From Pseudaquabacterium terrae (GTDB lineage Bacteria > Pseudomonadota > Gammaproteobacteria > Burkholderiales > Burkholderiaceae_C): a DNA stretch of 64,000 nucleotides. Of the stretch, positions 35,868 to 47,856 are shown piece after piece. The notes below the pieces were generated by a model. The model made no database searches, was not told the origin of the DNA, and saw only the letters and a list, made by a program, of their open reading frames with translations. Within the stretch, counting starts at the first letter, position 1; every line of letters begins with the position of its first letter. The stretch covers positions 124,001 to 188,000 of the forward strand of contig NZ_JABRWJ010000006.1 of assembly GCF_013266755.1 (NCBI RefSeq), in the 5' to 3' direction. A program made the position numbers and the translations under genes.

Positions 35868-37304
35868 ATGAGCCTAGACCTGTGGCAGCGGGGTTGCGAG
35901 CGTCTCGCGACCGAGCTGCCCGAGCAGCAATTCAACACCTGGATCCGACCGCTACCGGTTGCCGACATCGTCGATGATGGCGGAGAAGGGGCGGTGGCTT
36001 CGGTGCGCGTGCCCAACCGCTTCAAGCTGGACTGGATCCGCTCGCAGTACGCCAGCCGCATCGAGGGGGTGCTGAGCGAGCTGGCCGGCAAGCGGGTGCG
36101 GCTGGAGCTGACGCTCGCCCCGCGCGACCCGCTGCCCGCGCGTGCCGGCGGCGCACCGATCGGCCAGCCGGTGCGCGCGGCCGCACTGCTGAACACCCAG
36201 GGCTTCGCCAACGCGACCAGCGTGCAGCCGCTCGGCGGGCCGCCCAACGGTGTGCACGGCGGCCACCTGCCGCCGGCCGCGCACAGCCATCGGCTGAACA
36301 CCGCGCTGACCTTCGACACCCTCGTCGCCGGTCGGGCCAACCAGATGGCCCGCACCGCGGCGCTGCACGTCGCCGGCGCGCCGGGCGTGATGTACAACCC
36401 GCTCTTCATCTACGGCGGCGTCGGGCTGGGCAAGACGCACCTGATCCACGCGGTCGGCAATGCGCTGCTGAAAGACCGCAGCGATGCGCGCGTGCTGTAC
36501 CTGCACGCCGAGCAGTTCATCTCCGATGTCGTCAAGAACTACCAGCGCAAGACTTTCGACGAGCTGAAGGCCAAGTACCACTCGCTGGACCTGCTGCTGA
36601 TCGACGACGTGCAGTTCTTTGCCGGCAAGGACCGCACGCAGGAGGAGTTCTTCAACGCCTTCGAGGCGCTGCTGGCCAAGCGCGCGCACATCATCATGAC
36701 CAGCGACACCTATCCCAAGGGGCTGGTCGACATCGACGAGCGGCTGACCAGCCGCTTCGACGCCGGGCTGACGGTGGCGATCGAGCCGCCCGAGCTCGAG
36801 ATGCGCGTCGCGATCCTGATCCGCAAGTCGCAGGCCGAGGGCACCGAGATGCCCGAGGACGTCGCCTTCTTCATCGCCAAGAACGTGCGCGCCAACGTGC
36901 GCGAGCTCGAAGGCGCGCTGCGCAAGGTGCTGGCCTACAGCCGCTTCTCGCACAAGGACATCAACATCGCGCTGGCGCGCGAGGCGCTGAAGGACCTGCT
37001 GTCGATCCAGAACCGGCAGATCTCGGTCGAGAACATCCAGAAGACGGTCGCCGACTTCTACAAGATCAAGGTCGCCGACATGTACTCGAAGAAGCGGCCG
37101 GCGTCGATCGCCAAGCCGCGCCAGATCGCGATGTACCTGGCCAAGGAGCTGACGCAGAAAAGCCTGCCGGAGATCGGCGAGCTGTTCGGCGGCCGCGACC
37201 ACACGACGGTGCTGCACGCGGTGCGCAAGATCGGTGGCGACCGCACCAAGGACACCGAGCTCAACCAGCAGCTGCACGTGCTGGAACAGACGCTCAAGGG
37301 ATGA
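35868..37304 (+). CDS. dnaA: chromosomal replication initiator protein DnaA
   Basis: 478 residues from the ATG at 35868 ([20 protein letters not shown]). A TTG three codons upstream overlaps a DnaA box and is less likely. Domain I (1-90) binds DnaB and DiaA-like partners and has [14 protein letters not shown] Pro/Gly-rich linker follows. The AAA+ domain III has Walker [11 protein letters not shown], Walker [11 protein letters not shown] and sensor segments. Domain IV ends with the box-binding motif [15 protein letters not shown]. It melts oriC and loads the helicase. There is no strong ribosome-binding site, which is common for dnaA. Confidence 0.97.
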   Translation: MSLDLWQRGCERLATELPEQQFNTWIRPLPVADIVDDGGEGAVASVRVPNRFKLDWIRSQYASRIEGVLSELAGKRVRLELTLAPRDPLPARAGGAPIGQPVRAAALLNTQGFANATSVQPLGGPPNGVHGGHLPPAAHSHRLNTALTFDTLVAGRANQMARTAALHVAGAPGVMYNPLFIYGGVGLGKTHLIHAVGNALLKDRSDARVLYLHAEQFISDVVKNYQRKTFDELKAKYHSLDLLLIDDVQFFAGKDRTQEEFFNAFEALLAKRAHIIMTSDTYPKGLVDIDERLTSRFDAGLTVAIEPPELEMRVAILIRKSQAEGTEMPEDVAFFIAKNVRANVRELEGALRKVLAYSRFSHKDINIALAREALKDLLSIQNRQISVENIQKTVADFYKIKVADMYSKKRPASIAKPRQIAMYLAKELTQKSLPEIGELFGGRDHTTVLHAVRKIGGDRTKDTELNQQLHVLEQTLKG

Positions 37305-37534
37305 CACATCAGCCGCCTGTCAAGGCACAAGCCTGTGGACAGTTGTCGAACAAGCGGGGGCTCATCCACAGGCGGGGCGCGCGCCGCCGAGTTGTTATAC
37401 GCCGAGCCGCTGTTTCCGGCGCTCCGCCCCACAGGGTTCGTGCCGTCCTAAATCATTGAAATTACAAGCGAAAATAGGGTTCTCCACAGCGCAGCCGGCG
37501 CCCTACTAGAACCACTAAGTTCACAGAGGAAGAC
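37305..37534. other. dnaA-dnaN intergenic region, candidate oriC core
   Basis: This 230-base gap holds DnaA-box-like sequences TCATCCACA (37372-37380) and TTCTCCACA (37480-37488), each one mismatch from consensus, and a weaker TGTGGACAG at 37334-37342. An AT-rich tract (37449-37480, TAAATCATTGAAATTACAAG and following) could be the unwinding element and stands out from the flanking G/C-rich DNA. dnaN promoter elements must also lie here. Whether this gap or the rpmH-dnaA gap is the true origin cannot be settled by eye. Confidence 0.55.
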
Positions 37535-38641
37535 ATGATTGTTCTGAAAGCTCCACAACAAAAACTGCTCGACGCGCTGCAGTCGGTTGCGGGCATCGTG
37601 GAGCGCCGGCATACCTTGCCGATCCTGGCCAACGTGCTGATGCGCAAGGCCGGCGGCGAGCTCGAGCTGACGACCAGCGACCTGGAGATCCAGGTGCGCA
37701 CGCAGGCCGAGCTCGGCGGCGACGGCGGCCACTACGCGACGACCGTCGGCGCGCGCAAGCTGATCGACATCCTGCGCAGCCTGCCGACCGACCAGGTCGT
37801 CACGCTCGCCGCCGCGCAGAACAAGCTGACGCTGACCGGCGGCAAGAGCCGCTTCACGCTGCAGACCTTGCCGGCCGACGACTTTCCGCTGGTCAACGAG
37901 GCGGTCGACTTCGGGCCGTCGTTCGCGGTGCCGCAGAAGGTGCTGAAGGCGCTGATCAACCAGGTGCACTTCGCCATGGCCGTGCACGATATCCGTTATT
38001 ACCTGAACGGCATCCTGTTCGTCGCCGAAGGCAAGATGCTGACGCTGGTGGCCACCGACGGACACCGGCTCGGTTTGGCGCAGGCGCAGCTCGACAACGA
38101 GATCCCGAAGCAGGAGGTGATCCTGCCGCGCAAGACGGTGCTGGAGCTGCAGCGCCTGCTGAAGGACGAGGACACGCCGATCGAGATGCGCTTCGCCGGC
38201 AACCAGGCCAAGTTCAACTTCTCCGGCATGGAGTTCGTCACCAAGCTGGTCGAAGGCAAGTTCCCCGACTACAACCGCGTGATCCCGAAGAACCACAAGA
38301 ACGCCGTCGTGCTCGGCCGCGGAGCGCTGCTGGCCAGCCTGCAGCGCGCGGCGATCCTGACCTCGGAGAAGTTCAAGGGCGTGCGCGTCAACATCGAGCC
38401 CGGCACGCTGCGCATCGCGTCGAGCAACGCCGAGCAGGAAGAGGCCAAGGAGGAGCTCGAGATCGACTACGGCGGCGATGCGATCGAGATCGGCTTCAAC
38501 GTGACCTACCTGATGGACGTGCTGGCCAACATCGCCCACGAGATGGTGCGCATCGAACTGCAGGACAGCAACTCCAGCGCCTTGATCACCGTGCCCGACC
38601 AGACCGGCTTCAAGTACGTGGTGATGCCGATGCGCATCTGA
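37535..38641 (+). CDS. dnaN: DNA polymerase III sliding clamp, beta subunit
   Basis: 368 residues, the normal length. The start MIVLKAPQQKLLDALQSVAGIVERRHTLPILANVL and the final VMPMRI match the beta clamp; three domains of about 120 residues are expected, with VTYLMDVL near the third-domain pocket. It forms a ring dimer around DNA that tethers polymerase III and other enzymes. A GAGGAAG ribosome-binding site precedes the ATG. The order dnaA-dnaN-gyrB (without recF) is usual for Burkholderiales. Confidence 0.97.
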   Translation: MIVLKAPQQKLLDALQSVAGIVERRHTLPILANVLMRKAGGELELTTSDLEIQVRTQAELGGDGGHYATTVGARKLIDILRSLPTDQVVTLAAAQNKLTLTGGKSRFTLQTLPADDFPLVNEAVDFGPSFAVPQKVLKALINQVHFAMAVHDIRYYLNGILFVAEGKMLTLVATDGHRLGLAQAQLDNEIPKQEVILPRKTVLELQRLLKDEDTPIEMRFAGNQAKFNFSGMEFVTKLVEGKFPDYNRVIPKNHKNAVVLGRGALLASLQRAAILTSEKFKGVRVNIEPGTLRIASSNAEQEEAKEELEIDYGGDAIEIGFNVTYLMDVLANIAHEMVRIELQDSNSSALITVPDQTGFKYVVMPMRI

Positions 38642-38652
38642 GTGTCGCAACG

Positions 38653-38710
38653 AGCCGCCCGGCGTGGCGGCTTAGCCGATGGCGGGCTTGGTGCCCGCTT
38701 CAGCGTTTTT
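38653..38710 (+). terminator. two hairpins and T tract between dnaN and gyrB
   Basis: AGCCGCC-CGGCGT-GGCGGCT (38653-38672) and GCGGGC-TTGGT-GCCCGC (38682-38698) are followed, after TTCAGCG, by five T residues (38706-38710). The T run is a little far from the stem, so termination may be partial. The elements could separate dnaN from gyrB expression. Confidence 0.5.
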
Positions 38711-38742
38711 AGGGCCTGCACTTGCACGCGGGCCGAGCGTGA

Positions 38743-41337
<2,595 letters not shown>

Positions 41338-41344
41338 GGCCGCG

Positions 41345-42979
41345 ATGAGCGAGAGCACCACTGCCCCGTTCGACTGGCGCGCCGGCTACCCTTCCGTTCG
41401 TCAGCCGGTGTTCGCGCGCAACCTCGTCGCGACCTCCCACCCGCTGGCCGCGCAAGCCGGGCTGCAGATGCTGCAGGCCGGCGGCAATGCGGTCGATGCG
41501 GCGATCGCCACGGCCGCGGTGATGACGCTGGTCGAGCCCTGCAGCAACGGCCTCGGCTCGGACGCCTTCTGCATCCTGTGGGACGGCCAGAAGCTGCACG
41601 GCCTGAACGCTTCCGGCGGCGCACCGGCGGGCTGGTCACCCGCTTACTTCAGGCGCAAGTACGGCGATGGCGCGACCACACCGCCGGCGCGCGGCTGGGA
41701 TGCGGTGACGGTGCCGGGCGCCGTCGGCGCGTGGGTCGCGCTGAGCGAACGCTTCGGCAAGCTGCCATTTGGCGACCTGCTGGCGCCCGCGATCGAGATC
41801 GCCGAGCGCGGCTACGCGGTGCCGGTGCTGATGCAGCAGAAATGGGCGATGGCGACGCCGGTGCTGCGCGAGTACCCCGGGTTTGCCGAGACCTTCCTGC
41901 CGCATGGCCGCACGCCCGCGGTCGGCGAGCGCTTCACGTTCCCCGGGGCCGCGCGCGCACTCAAGGCCATTGCGCAAACGCGCGGCGAGGCCTTCTACCG
42001 CGGCGAGATCGCGGCTGCGGCCGAGGCCCACGCGAAGGCCCACGGCGGCGTGATGACGGCCGCTGACTTTGCCGCCTATCAACCGCAGTGGGTCGACACG
42101 ATCTCGACCGAGTACCGCGGCCACCACCTGCACGAGATCCCGCCGAACGGCCAGGGCATCGCGGCGCTGATCGCGCTCGGGATCCTGCGCCGCTTCGACC
42201 TCGGTGCGATGGATCCCGACGGCATCGAGTCGCAACACCTGCAGATCGAGGCGATGAAGCTGGCCTTCGCCGACACCTACCGCTTCGTCGCCGACGCCCA
42301 AGCGATGACGGTGACCGCCGAACAACTGCTCGACGAGGCCTACCTGGCCGAGCGCGCGACGCTGATCGATCCGCGGCGCGCGCAGGACTTCCGCGCCGGC
42401 AACCCGGTCAAGGGCGGCACGATCTACCTGAGCGCGGCCGACGAGCGCGGCATGATGGTCAGCTTCATCCAGAGCAACTACATGGGCTTCGGCTCCGGCG
42501 TCGTGGTGCCGCAGTGGGGCCTGTCGCTGCAGAACCGCGGCCATGGCTTCAGCCTCGACGAGCGCAGTCCGAACGTCGTCGCACCGGCCAAGCGGCCGTT
42601 CCACACCATCATCCCGGCCTTCCTGATGCGCGACGATGGAACGCCGCAGATGAGCTTCGGCGTGATGGGCGGCAACATGCAGCCGCAGGGCCACCTGCAG
42701 ACGCTGTCGCGGATGCTCGACCACCGGCAGTCGCCGCAGGCCGCCTGCGATGCGCCGCGCTGGCGCTTCAACCAGGCGCTGTCGATCAACGTCGAGGCGA
42801 CGATGCGGCCCGAGACGATCCAGGGCCTGCGCGATCGTGGCCACCAGATCGAGTCGATCCACGACAGCTACCAGGACTTCGGTGCCGGCCAGTTCATCTG
42901 GCGCCTCGGTGATCCTGGCGTCGAGGGCTACGTGGCGGCCAGCGATCCGCGCCGCGACGGGCAGGTCGCCGGCAGCTGA
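41345..42979 (+). CDS. gamma-glutamyltransferase-family protein (YwrD-like)
   Basis: 544 residues from the ATG at 41345. N-terminal nucleophile hydrolase features are present: SHPLAAQAGLQMLQAGGNAVDAAIAT at the start, DAVTVPGAVGAW, and FGVMGGNMQPQGHLQTL near the end. The probable self-cleavage site and nucleophile is Thr359 in GGTIYL, where classical enzymes have TTH. There is no signal peptide, unlike E. coli Ggt, so it is probably cytoplasmic. It may act on glutathione or another gamma-glutamyl compound, or a related amide. It follows gyrB by seven bases and may be read from the same transcript. Confidence 0.85.
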   Translation: MSESTTAPFDWRAGYPSVRQPVFARNLVATSHPLAAQAGLQMLQAGGNAVDAAIATAAVMTLVEPCSNGLGSDAFCILWDGQKLHGLNASGGAPAGWSPAYFRRKYGDGATTPPARGWDAVTVPGAVGAWVALSERFGKLPFGDLLAPAIEIAERGYAVPVLMQQKWAMATPVLREYPGFAETFLPHGRTPAVGERFTFPGAARALKAIAQTRGEAFYRGEIAAAAEAHAKAHGGVMTAADFAAYQPQWVDTISTEYRGHHLHEIPPNGQGIAALIALGILRRFDLGAMDPDGIESQHLQIEAMKLAFADTYRFVADAQAMTVTAEQLLDEAYLAERATLIDPRRAQDFRAGNPVKGGTIYLSAADERGMMVSFIQSNYMGFGSGVVVPQWGLSLQNRGHGFSLDERSPNVVAPAKRPFHTIIPAFLMRDDGTPQMSFGVMGGNMQPQGHLQTLSRMLDHRQSPQAACDAPRWRFNQALSINVEATMRPETIQGLRDRGHQIESIHDSYQDFGAGQFIWRLGDPGVEGYVAASDPRRDGQVAGS

Positions 42980-42995
42980 GCGGGGCGCGCGGGGG

Positions 42996-44123
42996 TCAGT
43001 CCAGCGGCCACGGCATCGCCTTCGGCGGCGCCTGGTCGGCTGCCGGCGGCGGCACGCGGCGCCGGCCCGGTGCCGGGGCATGCACGGCGCGCCACCAGGG
43101 CACCACGCCGTCGACCCGCGCCGGCTCGACCGCCTCGCCCAGCCGCGGCATCACCAGCGCCGCGCCCTGCGCCGGCGCCAGCTGCAGCAGGGTCTCCACC
43201 GGCTGATCCCAGGCATGCAGCGCCAGGTTGAAGGTGGCCCAGTGAATCGGCAGCAGCGGCGGGTTGCCGAGCAGCGCCAGCGCCTGCAGCGCGTTCGCCG
43301 GGCCGAGGTGGATGTCGCCCCAGGACGGGTGGAAGGCGCCGATCTCGAGCAGTGCCAGGTCGAACGGACCGAGGCGTTCGCGGATCGCCGCGTATTCCTC
43401 GGTCAGCCCGGTGTCGCCGCTGAAGAACACCGCATGCCGCGGGCCGCGCACGGCGAGCCCGGACCACAGCGTCGCATTGCGGTCCTTCAGCCCACGGCCC
43501 GAGAAGTGCTGCGACGGCGCGGCGGTGATGATCAGCCCGGTGCCGGGCAGCGCATGGCTGTCCCACCAGTCGAGCTCGGTGATGCGTTCGGGCGGCACGC
43601 CCCAGCCCTGCAGGTGCGCGCCGACGCCGAGCGAGGTGATGAAGGGCACCGGCAGCTTCACAAGGGCCTGGATCGTCGGGTAGTCGAGGTGGTCGTAATG
43701 GTCGTGCGAGATCAGCACCGCGTCGAGGGCTGGCAAGGCCTTCAGCGGCACCGCTGCCGGCTGGAAGCGTTTCGGTCCGGCCAGGCGCGACGGCGAGGCG
43801 CGCGGGCCCCACACCGGGTCGGTCAGCACGCGGTGGCCGTCGATCTCCAGCAGCGCCGTCGAGTGGCCGATCCAGGTCGCGCGCAGGCCGGTCGCGGGCG
43901 CGTGCGTCCAGGCCGCGCGGGGATCGAGCAGCGGCAGCGGCCCCGGTGGCACGCGGCCTTCGCCGCCGCAGAGGAAGTCGCCCAGCGTCGGCCGCGGCGC
44001 TGCGCTGTCGCGCAGCCCGGGCAGCACCGGATGCAGGTTGCGAAAGCCCGCGCCATCCCAGCGCGGCGAAGCGCGCATGCGTTCGAGGCGCGCGCCCTGC
44101 GCCCGGCTGCCGAGAGATTTCAT
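42996..44123 (-). CDS. metallo-beta-lactamase-fold hydrolase (NAPE-PLD/UlaG-like)
   Basis: 375 residues from the ATG at 44123. The fold is shown by ATWIGHSTALLEIDGHRVLTDPVW, the metal motif SHDHYDHLD (HxHxDH-like, with SHDHYDH), then SQHFSGRG and FFSGDTG, and PIHWATF near the C-terminus. This pattern, with an N-terminal FRN and PLLDPR segment, is typical of the bacterial N-acyl-phosphatidylethanolamine phospholipase D-like or RomA group. It would hydrolyse a phosphodiester or similar bond with two metal ions. No signal peptide is seen; the substrate is unknown. It is convergent with the Ggt gene. Confidence 0.85.
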   Translation of the reverse strand: MKSLGSRAQGARLERMRASPRWDGAGFRNLHPVLPGLRDSAAPRPTLGDFLCGGEGRVPPGPLPLLDPRAAWTHAPATGLRATWIGHSTALLEIDGHRVLTDPVWGPRASPSRLAGPKRFQPAAVPLKALPALDAVLISHDHYDHLDYPTIQALVKLPVPFITSLGVGAHLQGWGVPPERITELDWWDSHALPGTGLIITAAPSQHFSGRGLKDRNATLWSGLAVRGPRHAVFFSGDTGLTEEYAAIRERLGPFDLALLEIGAFHPSWGDIHLGPANALQALALLGNPPLLPIHWATFNLALHAWDQPVETLLQLAPAQGAALVMPRLGEAVEPARVDGVVPWWRAVHAPAPGRRRVPPPAADQAPPKAMPWPLD

Positions 44124-44205
44124 CGCCGCGCTCCTGGCACGTTGTCGACGCGGCGACGATAACGCGCGAGCACCGACAATCGGCGGCGCCCACCGAAGAC
44201 CCCGC

Positions 44206-46176
44206 ATGACCGCCGCACCGGCCCCGTCTCTGCTCGCCGCCACCGCCGCCGGCGGTCACGGCGACGCCTCGACCCTGTTCGACCTGCTGCCCGTCGGCGC
44301 TTACCGCTCGACGCCGCAGGGCACCATGCTGCGCGCCAATGCGGCGCTGGTGCGCTTCAACGGGTACGCAAACGAGCGTGAGCTGCTCGCCGCCTGCCGC
44401 GACGTGGCCACCGAGGCCTATGTCGATCCGCAGCAACGCGCGCGTTTCGTCGAGCGGCTCGAGCGCGACGGCCAGGTGACCGGCTTCGTCTCCGAGATGC
44501 TGCGCCACCGCACGCGCGAACGGGTGTGGGTCAGCGAGAACGCGCACATCGTGCGCGATGGCGCCGGCCAGGTGCTGTACTACGAGGGCACGATCGAGGA
44601 AATCACCGACCGCGTGCGCGCGCAGGCCGCGCTGCAGCGCAGCGAGGCGCACCTGCGGCTGATCACCGAGCACCTGCCCGGCGTCGTCTACCGCGTGCGC
44701 ACGACGCCCTCGGGCCGGCGGATGTTCGAGTTCGTCAGCGAAGGCGTGCGCTCGCTGTTCGGCCTGGAGCCGCAGCAGCTGATGGCCGACGGATCGCTGA
44801 TCGAGGCGTTCCGCCATCCGGACGACCGCGAGCGCATCGCCGAAGCGATCGCCAGCAGCGTGCGCAGCGCCAAGCCGCTGACGATCGAGTTCCGCATCGT
44901 GGTTCCTGGCGACGGCGCCCCCGGCAACGACGCCGCGCGGACCAAGTGGCTGCAGGTGACGTCCGCGCCGGTGATCTCCGACGAAGCCGGCAGCGTGCGC
45001 ATCGGCGTGATGATCGACATCACGCAATCGAAGCAGGCCGAGGTCGCGCTGCGCGAGAGCGAGCAGCGCTGGAAGCTGGCGCTCGAAGCCACCGGCGACG
45101 GCGTCTGGGATTGGGACATCGAAAGCGGCGGCGAGGTGTATTCGCGCCGCTTCTGCGAGATGTACGGTTTTGAGCCCGAGGAGATCGAGCACCGACTGGA
45201 TTTCTTCGACGAGCGCACGCATCCCGACGACGTGCCGCAGATGCAGCGCGATCGCCAGGCGCACTTCGACCGCCTGACGCCGACCTACGTCAACGAGCAC
45301 CGCATCCGCTGCAAGGACGGCAGCTGGAAGTGGGTGCTGACGCGCGGACTGGTGATCCGCCGCGATGCGCAGGGCCGGCCGGCGCGCATGATCGGCACGC
45401 ACACCGACATCACCGCGCAGAAGCAGGCCGCCGCGCTGCGTGCCGAGCGCGACCGCGCCGAGTCGGCCGACCGCGCGAAGACGCAGCTGCTGTCGCGCGT
45501 CAGCCATGAGCTGCGCACGCCGCTGAACGCGGTGCTCGGTTTCGGTCAGCTGCTGGAGAGCGACCCCAGCCTCGCCGAGCGGCACCGCGCCTGGACGCAG
45601 CAGATCCTGGCCAGCGGCCAGCACCTGCTCGGGCTGGTCGACGACGTGCTGGACTTGTCGAGCGCGCACGCCGGGCAGTTGAACCTGTCGCTCGGCGCGG
45701 TCGAACTGCGCCAGGCTGTCGCCGACTGCTGGACCATGCTGATCGTGGCACCGGCCACGCCACGGCCGGCCGGGTTGCGTTATGTCGACGAGGGCGCCGG
45801 CGGCGCGCCGCTGTGGGTGCATGCCGATGGCCGGCGGCTGAAGCAGGTGTTAAGCAACCTGCTGTCGAACGCGGTCAAGTACAACCGGCCGGGCGGCGAA
45901 GTGCGTGTGCGCAGCGCGGCAACGGCCGACGGCGCGGTCGAGCTGCAGGTCGCCGACACCGGCAGCGGCATGTCGGCCGAGCAGCTGGCACGGCTGTTCA
46001 ATCCGTTCGAGCGGCTCGGCGCGCAGCACACCGGCGTGCAGGGCAGCGGCCTCGGGCTGGCGCTGTCCAAGCAGCTGGTCGAGGCGATGGGCGGACGCAT
46101 CGAGGTCCACAGCGCGCCGGGCCAGGGCACGCGGTTCACGGTGCGGCTGGATGCCGCACCGATGCCGGCTTACTGA
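44206..46176 (+). CDS. PAS-domain sensor histidine kinase (soluble)
   Basis: 656 residues from the ATG at 44206. There is no membrane helix, so it senses in the cytoplasm. Three PAS domains are visible (about 20-145, 150-285, 290-415), the last two with PAC-type closures (VISDEAGSVRIGVMIDITQ; MIGTHTDITAQKQ). PAS 3 is of the PAS_3 type (DGVWDWDIESGGEVYS). The HisKA motif is SRVSHELRTPLNAVLGFGQL and the ATPase domain has SNLLSNAVKYNRPGG, VADTGSGM and GSGLGLALSKQL. There is no receiver domain and no adjacent response regulator. Its stop overlaps the convergent chemoreceptor gene by seven bases. Confidence 0.9.
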   Translation: MTAAPAPSLLAATAAGGHGDASTLFDLLPVGAYRSTPQGTMLRANAALVRFNGYANERELLAACRDVATEAYVDPQQRARFVERLERDGQVTGFVSEMLRHRTRERVWVSENAHIVRDGAGQVLYYEGTIEEITDRVRAQAALQRSEAHLRLITEHLPGVVYRVRTTPSGRRMFEFVSEGVRSLFGLEPQQLMADGSLIEAFRHPDDRERIAEAIASSVRSAKPLTIEFRIVVPGDGAPGNDAARTKWLQVTSAPVISDEAGSVRIGVMIDITQSKQAEVALRESEQRWKLALEATGDGVWDWDIESGGEVYSRRFCEMYGFEPEEIEHRLDFFDERTHPDDVPQMQRDRQAHFDRLTPTYVNEHRIRCKDGSWKWVLTRGLVIRRDAQGRPARMIGTHTDITAQKQAAALRAERDRAESADRAKTQLLSRVSHELRTPLNAVLGFGQLLESDPSLAERHRAWTQQILASGQHLLGLVDDVLDLSSAHAGQLNLSLGAVELRQAVADCWTMLIVAPATPRPAGLRYVDEGAGGAPLWVHADGRRLKQVLSNLLSNAVKYNRPGGEVRVRSAATADGAVELQVADTGSGMSAEQLARLFNPFERLGAQHTGVQGSGLGLALSKQLVEAMGGRIEVHSAPGQGTRFTVRLDAAPMPAY

Positions 46177-47720
46177 ACCCGGAACGAAGCGACAGCGGTC
46201 GAGAGCTTCACGGCCTGCTGCTTCAGCGAATCGGCGGCCGCCGCCGACTGCTCGACCAGCGCGGCGTTCTGCTGCGTCATCGCGTCGAGTTGCGTCACGG
46301 TGCCGTTGACCTGGCCGATGCCGGCCGACTGCTCGGTGACCGCGGCGGTGATTTCGCTGATCGTGTCGCAGACGCGTTTCACGCTGGCGACGATGTCGGT
46401 CATCGTCGAGCCGGCGTCCTGCACCAGGCGCGAGCCGGCGTCGACGCGTTCGACCGAGTTGCCGATCAGTGCCTTGATCTCGCGCGCGGCTTCTGCCGAG
46501 CGCTGCGCCAGCGAGCGCACCTCGCCGGCGACGACCGCGAAGCCGCGGCCCTGTTCACCGGCGCGGGCGGCTTCGACCGCGGCGTTCAGCGCCAGGATGT
46601 TGGTCTGGAACGCAATGCCGTCGATGACGCCGATGATGTCGGCGATCTTCTTCGACGCCGCGTGGATCTCGTCCATCGTCGCGACGACCTGCGAGACGAC
46701 CGCGCCGCCGCGTTCGGCGACTTCGGCGGCCGAGCTGGCGAGCTGGTTCGCTGTGGCGGCGGATTCGGCGGAGTGGCGGACGTTGCCGCTCAACTGGCCG
46801 ATCGCGCTGGCCGCCTGCTGCAGGTTCGACGCCGTCTGCTCGGTGCGCTGGCTCAGGTCGAGGTTGCCGGAGGCGACCTCCGAGCTGGCGGTCTGGATGT
46901 TCTCGGCGCTGGTGCGCACCTCGCCGACGATGCGGCGCAGCGACTCGGTCATGCGCTTGAGCGATTGCAGCGTCTGTGCCGCCTCGTCGCTGCCGCGCAC
47001 CGTGATGTCGCGGGTCAGGTCGCCGTTCGCGATGTGGGTGGCCAGCGCCTGCGCATCGGCCAGCGGCCGGACGATCGAGCGGCTGACGGTGAAGGCCGCC
47101 GCGACGCCCAGGGTCAACGCGACCAGCACCAGCACGCCCAGCCCGGTGCCGACCTTGGTGATCATGGCGGCGAGCTCGGCCTCGACCTGCGCCGAAGCGG
47201 TGTCGATGCCCTTGCGGCTTTCCGTCAGCTTGGCTTCGGCGGCGGCGTGGGCCTTGGTCACCGGCGCGAGCGCTGCGCCGGCTTCCTTGGCGTCCGGGAA
47301 ACGGGCGCCGACCAGGTCCTTGTGGAAGGTCTCGTAGGCGCTGCGGTAGGCCGCGGTCAGCTTGCCGATGTCCTCGACCATCGCCGCCGCGTCGGGCCTG
47401 CGCACCAGCGCGCGCAGCTTGTCGACCGATGCGGCCGCGTCGGCGACGGCCTGGTCCCAGGCCTTCTTGTGCGTGGCGATCGCCTCGTTGTCGAGGTTGT
47501 TGGCGACCATCGTCTGCTCCGCGACGCGCGCGCGCAGCAGCGCGACGTTGAGCGTCTCGGCCTGGGAGCGGATCGGCTGCAGGCGGCCGAGCACCACCTC
47601 CAGGCTCTGCCGCGCGCCATAGACGCCGAACGCTCCCGCCGCCGCGACGGCGATCAGGAGCACGAGCACCAGCCCGAAGGCGGCGAACAGGCGGTTGCGG
47701 ATCGACAGCTGGCTGAGCAT
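46170..47720 (-). CDS. methyl-accepting chemotaxis protein (Tar-like)
   Basis: 516 residues from the ATG at 47720, with an AGAGGTG ribosome-binding site. Two membrane helices (about 12-32 and 188-208) enclose a periplasmic four-helix-bundle sensor. A HAMP domain follows, then a cytoplasmic signalling domain with the highly conserved hairpin [20 protein letters not shown] and [20 protein letters not shown]. No C-terminal CheR/CheB docking pentapeptide is present (ends SFRVQ). It transmits ligand signals to CheA/CheW. The second chemoreceptor gene lies directly upstream on the same strand and has an almost identical signalling domain. Confidence 0.92.
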   Translation of the reverse strand: MLSQLSIRNRLFAAFGLVLVLLIAVAAAGAFGVYGARQSLEVVLGRLQPIRSQAETLNVALLRARVAEQTMVANNLDNEAIATHKKAWDQAVADAAASVDKLRALVRRPDAAAMVEDIGKLTAAYRSAYETFHKDLVGARFPDAKEAGAALAPVTKAHAAAEAKLTESRKGIDTASAQVEAELAAMITKVGTGLGVLVLVALTLGVAAAFTVSRSIVRPLADAQALATHIANGDLTRDITVRGSDEAAQTLQSLKRMTESLRRIVGEVRTSAENIQTASSEVASGNLDLSQRTEQTASNLQQAASAIGQLSGNVRHSAESAATANQLASSAAEVAERGGAVVSQVVATMDEIHAASKKIADIIGVIDGIAFQTNILALNAAVEAARAGEQGRGFAVVAGEVRSLAQRSAEAAREIKALIGNSVERVDAGSRLVQDAGSTMTDIVASVKRVCDTISEITAAVTEQSAGIGQVNGTVTQLDAMTQQNAALVEQSAAAADSLKQQAVKLSTAVASFRVQ

Positions 47721-47856
47721 GGGGCACCTCTTGGCAGGAAACGGGGGTGGGAAAACCCCCAAGGATCAGGCCCGATCGTCTCTTGGCAGCGCGACCGGCG
47801 ATCGGCCAAGAAGCCGGCGGGTCGCGGTGCTGTTCCGGCTCAAGCGCCGGATTTCG

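Noticed and set aside
47721-47856. Possible cyclic di-GMP riboswitch or terminator between the two chemoreceptor genes
   Set aside because: The conserved riboswitch core is not present. A hairpin GGGGGT/ACCCCC at 47743-47760 exists but lacks a T tract, so its role is unclear.
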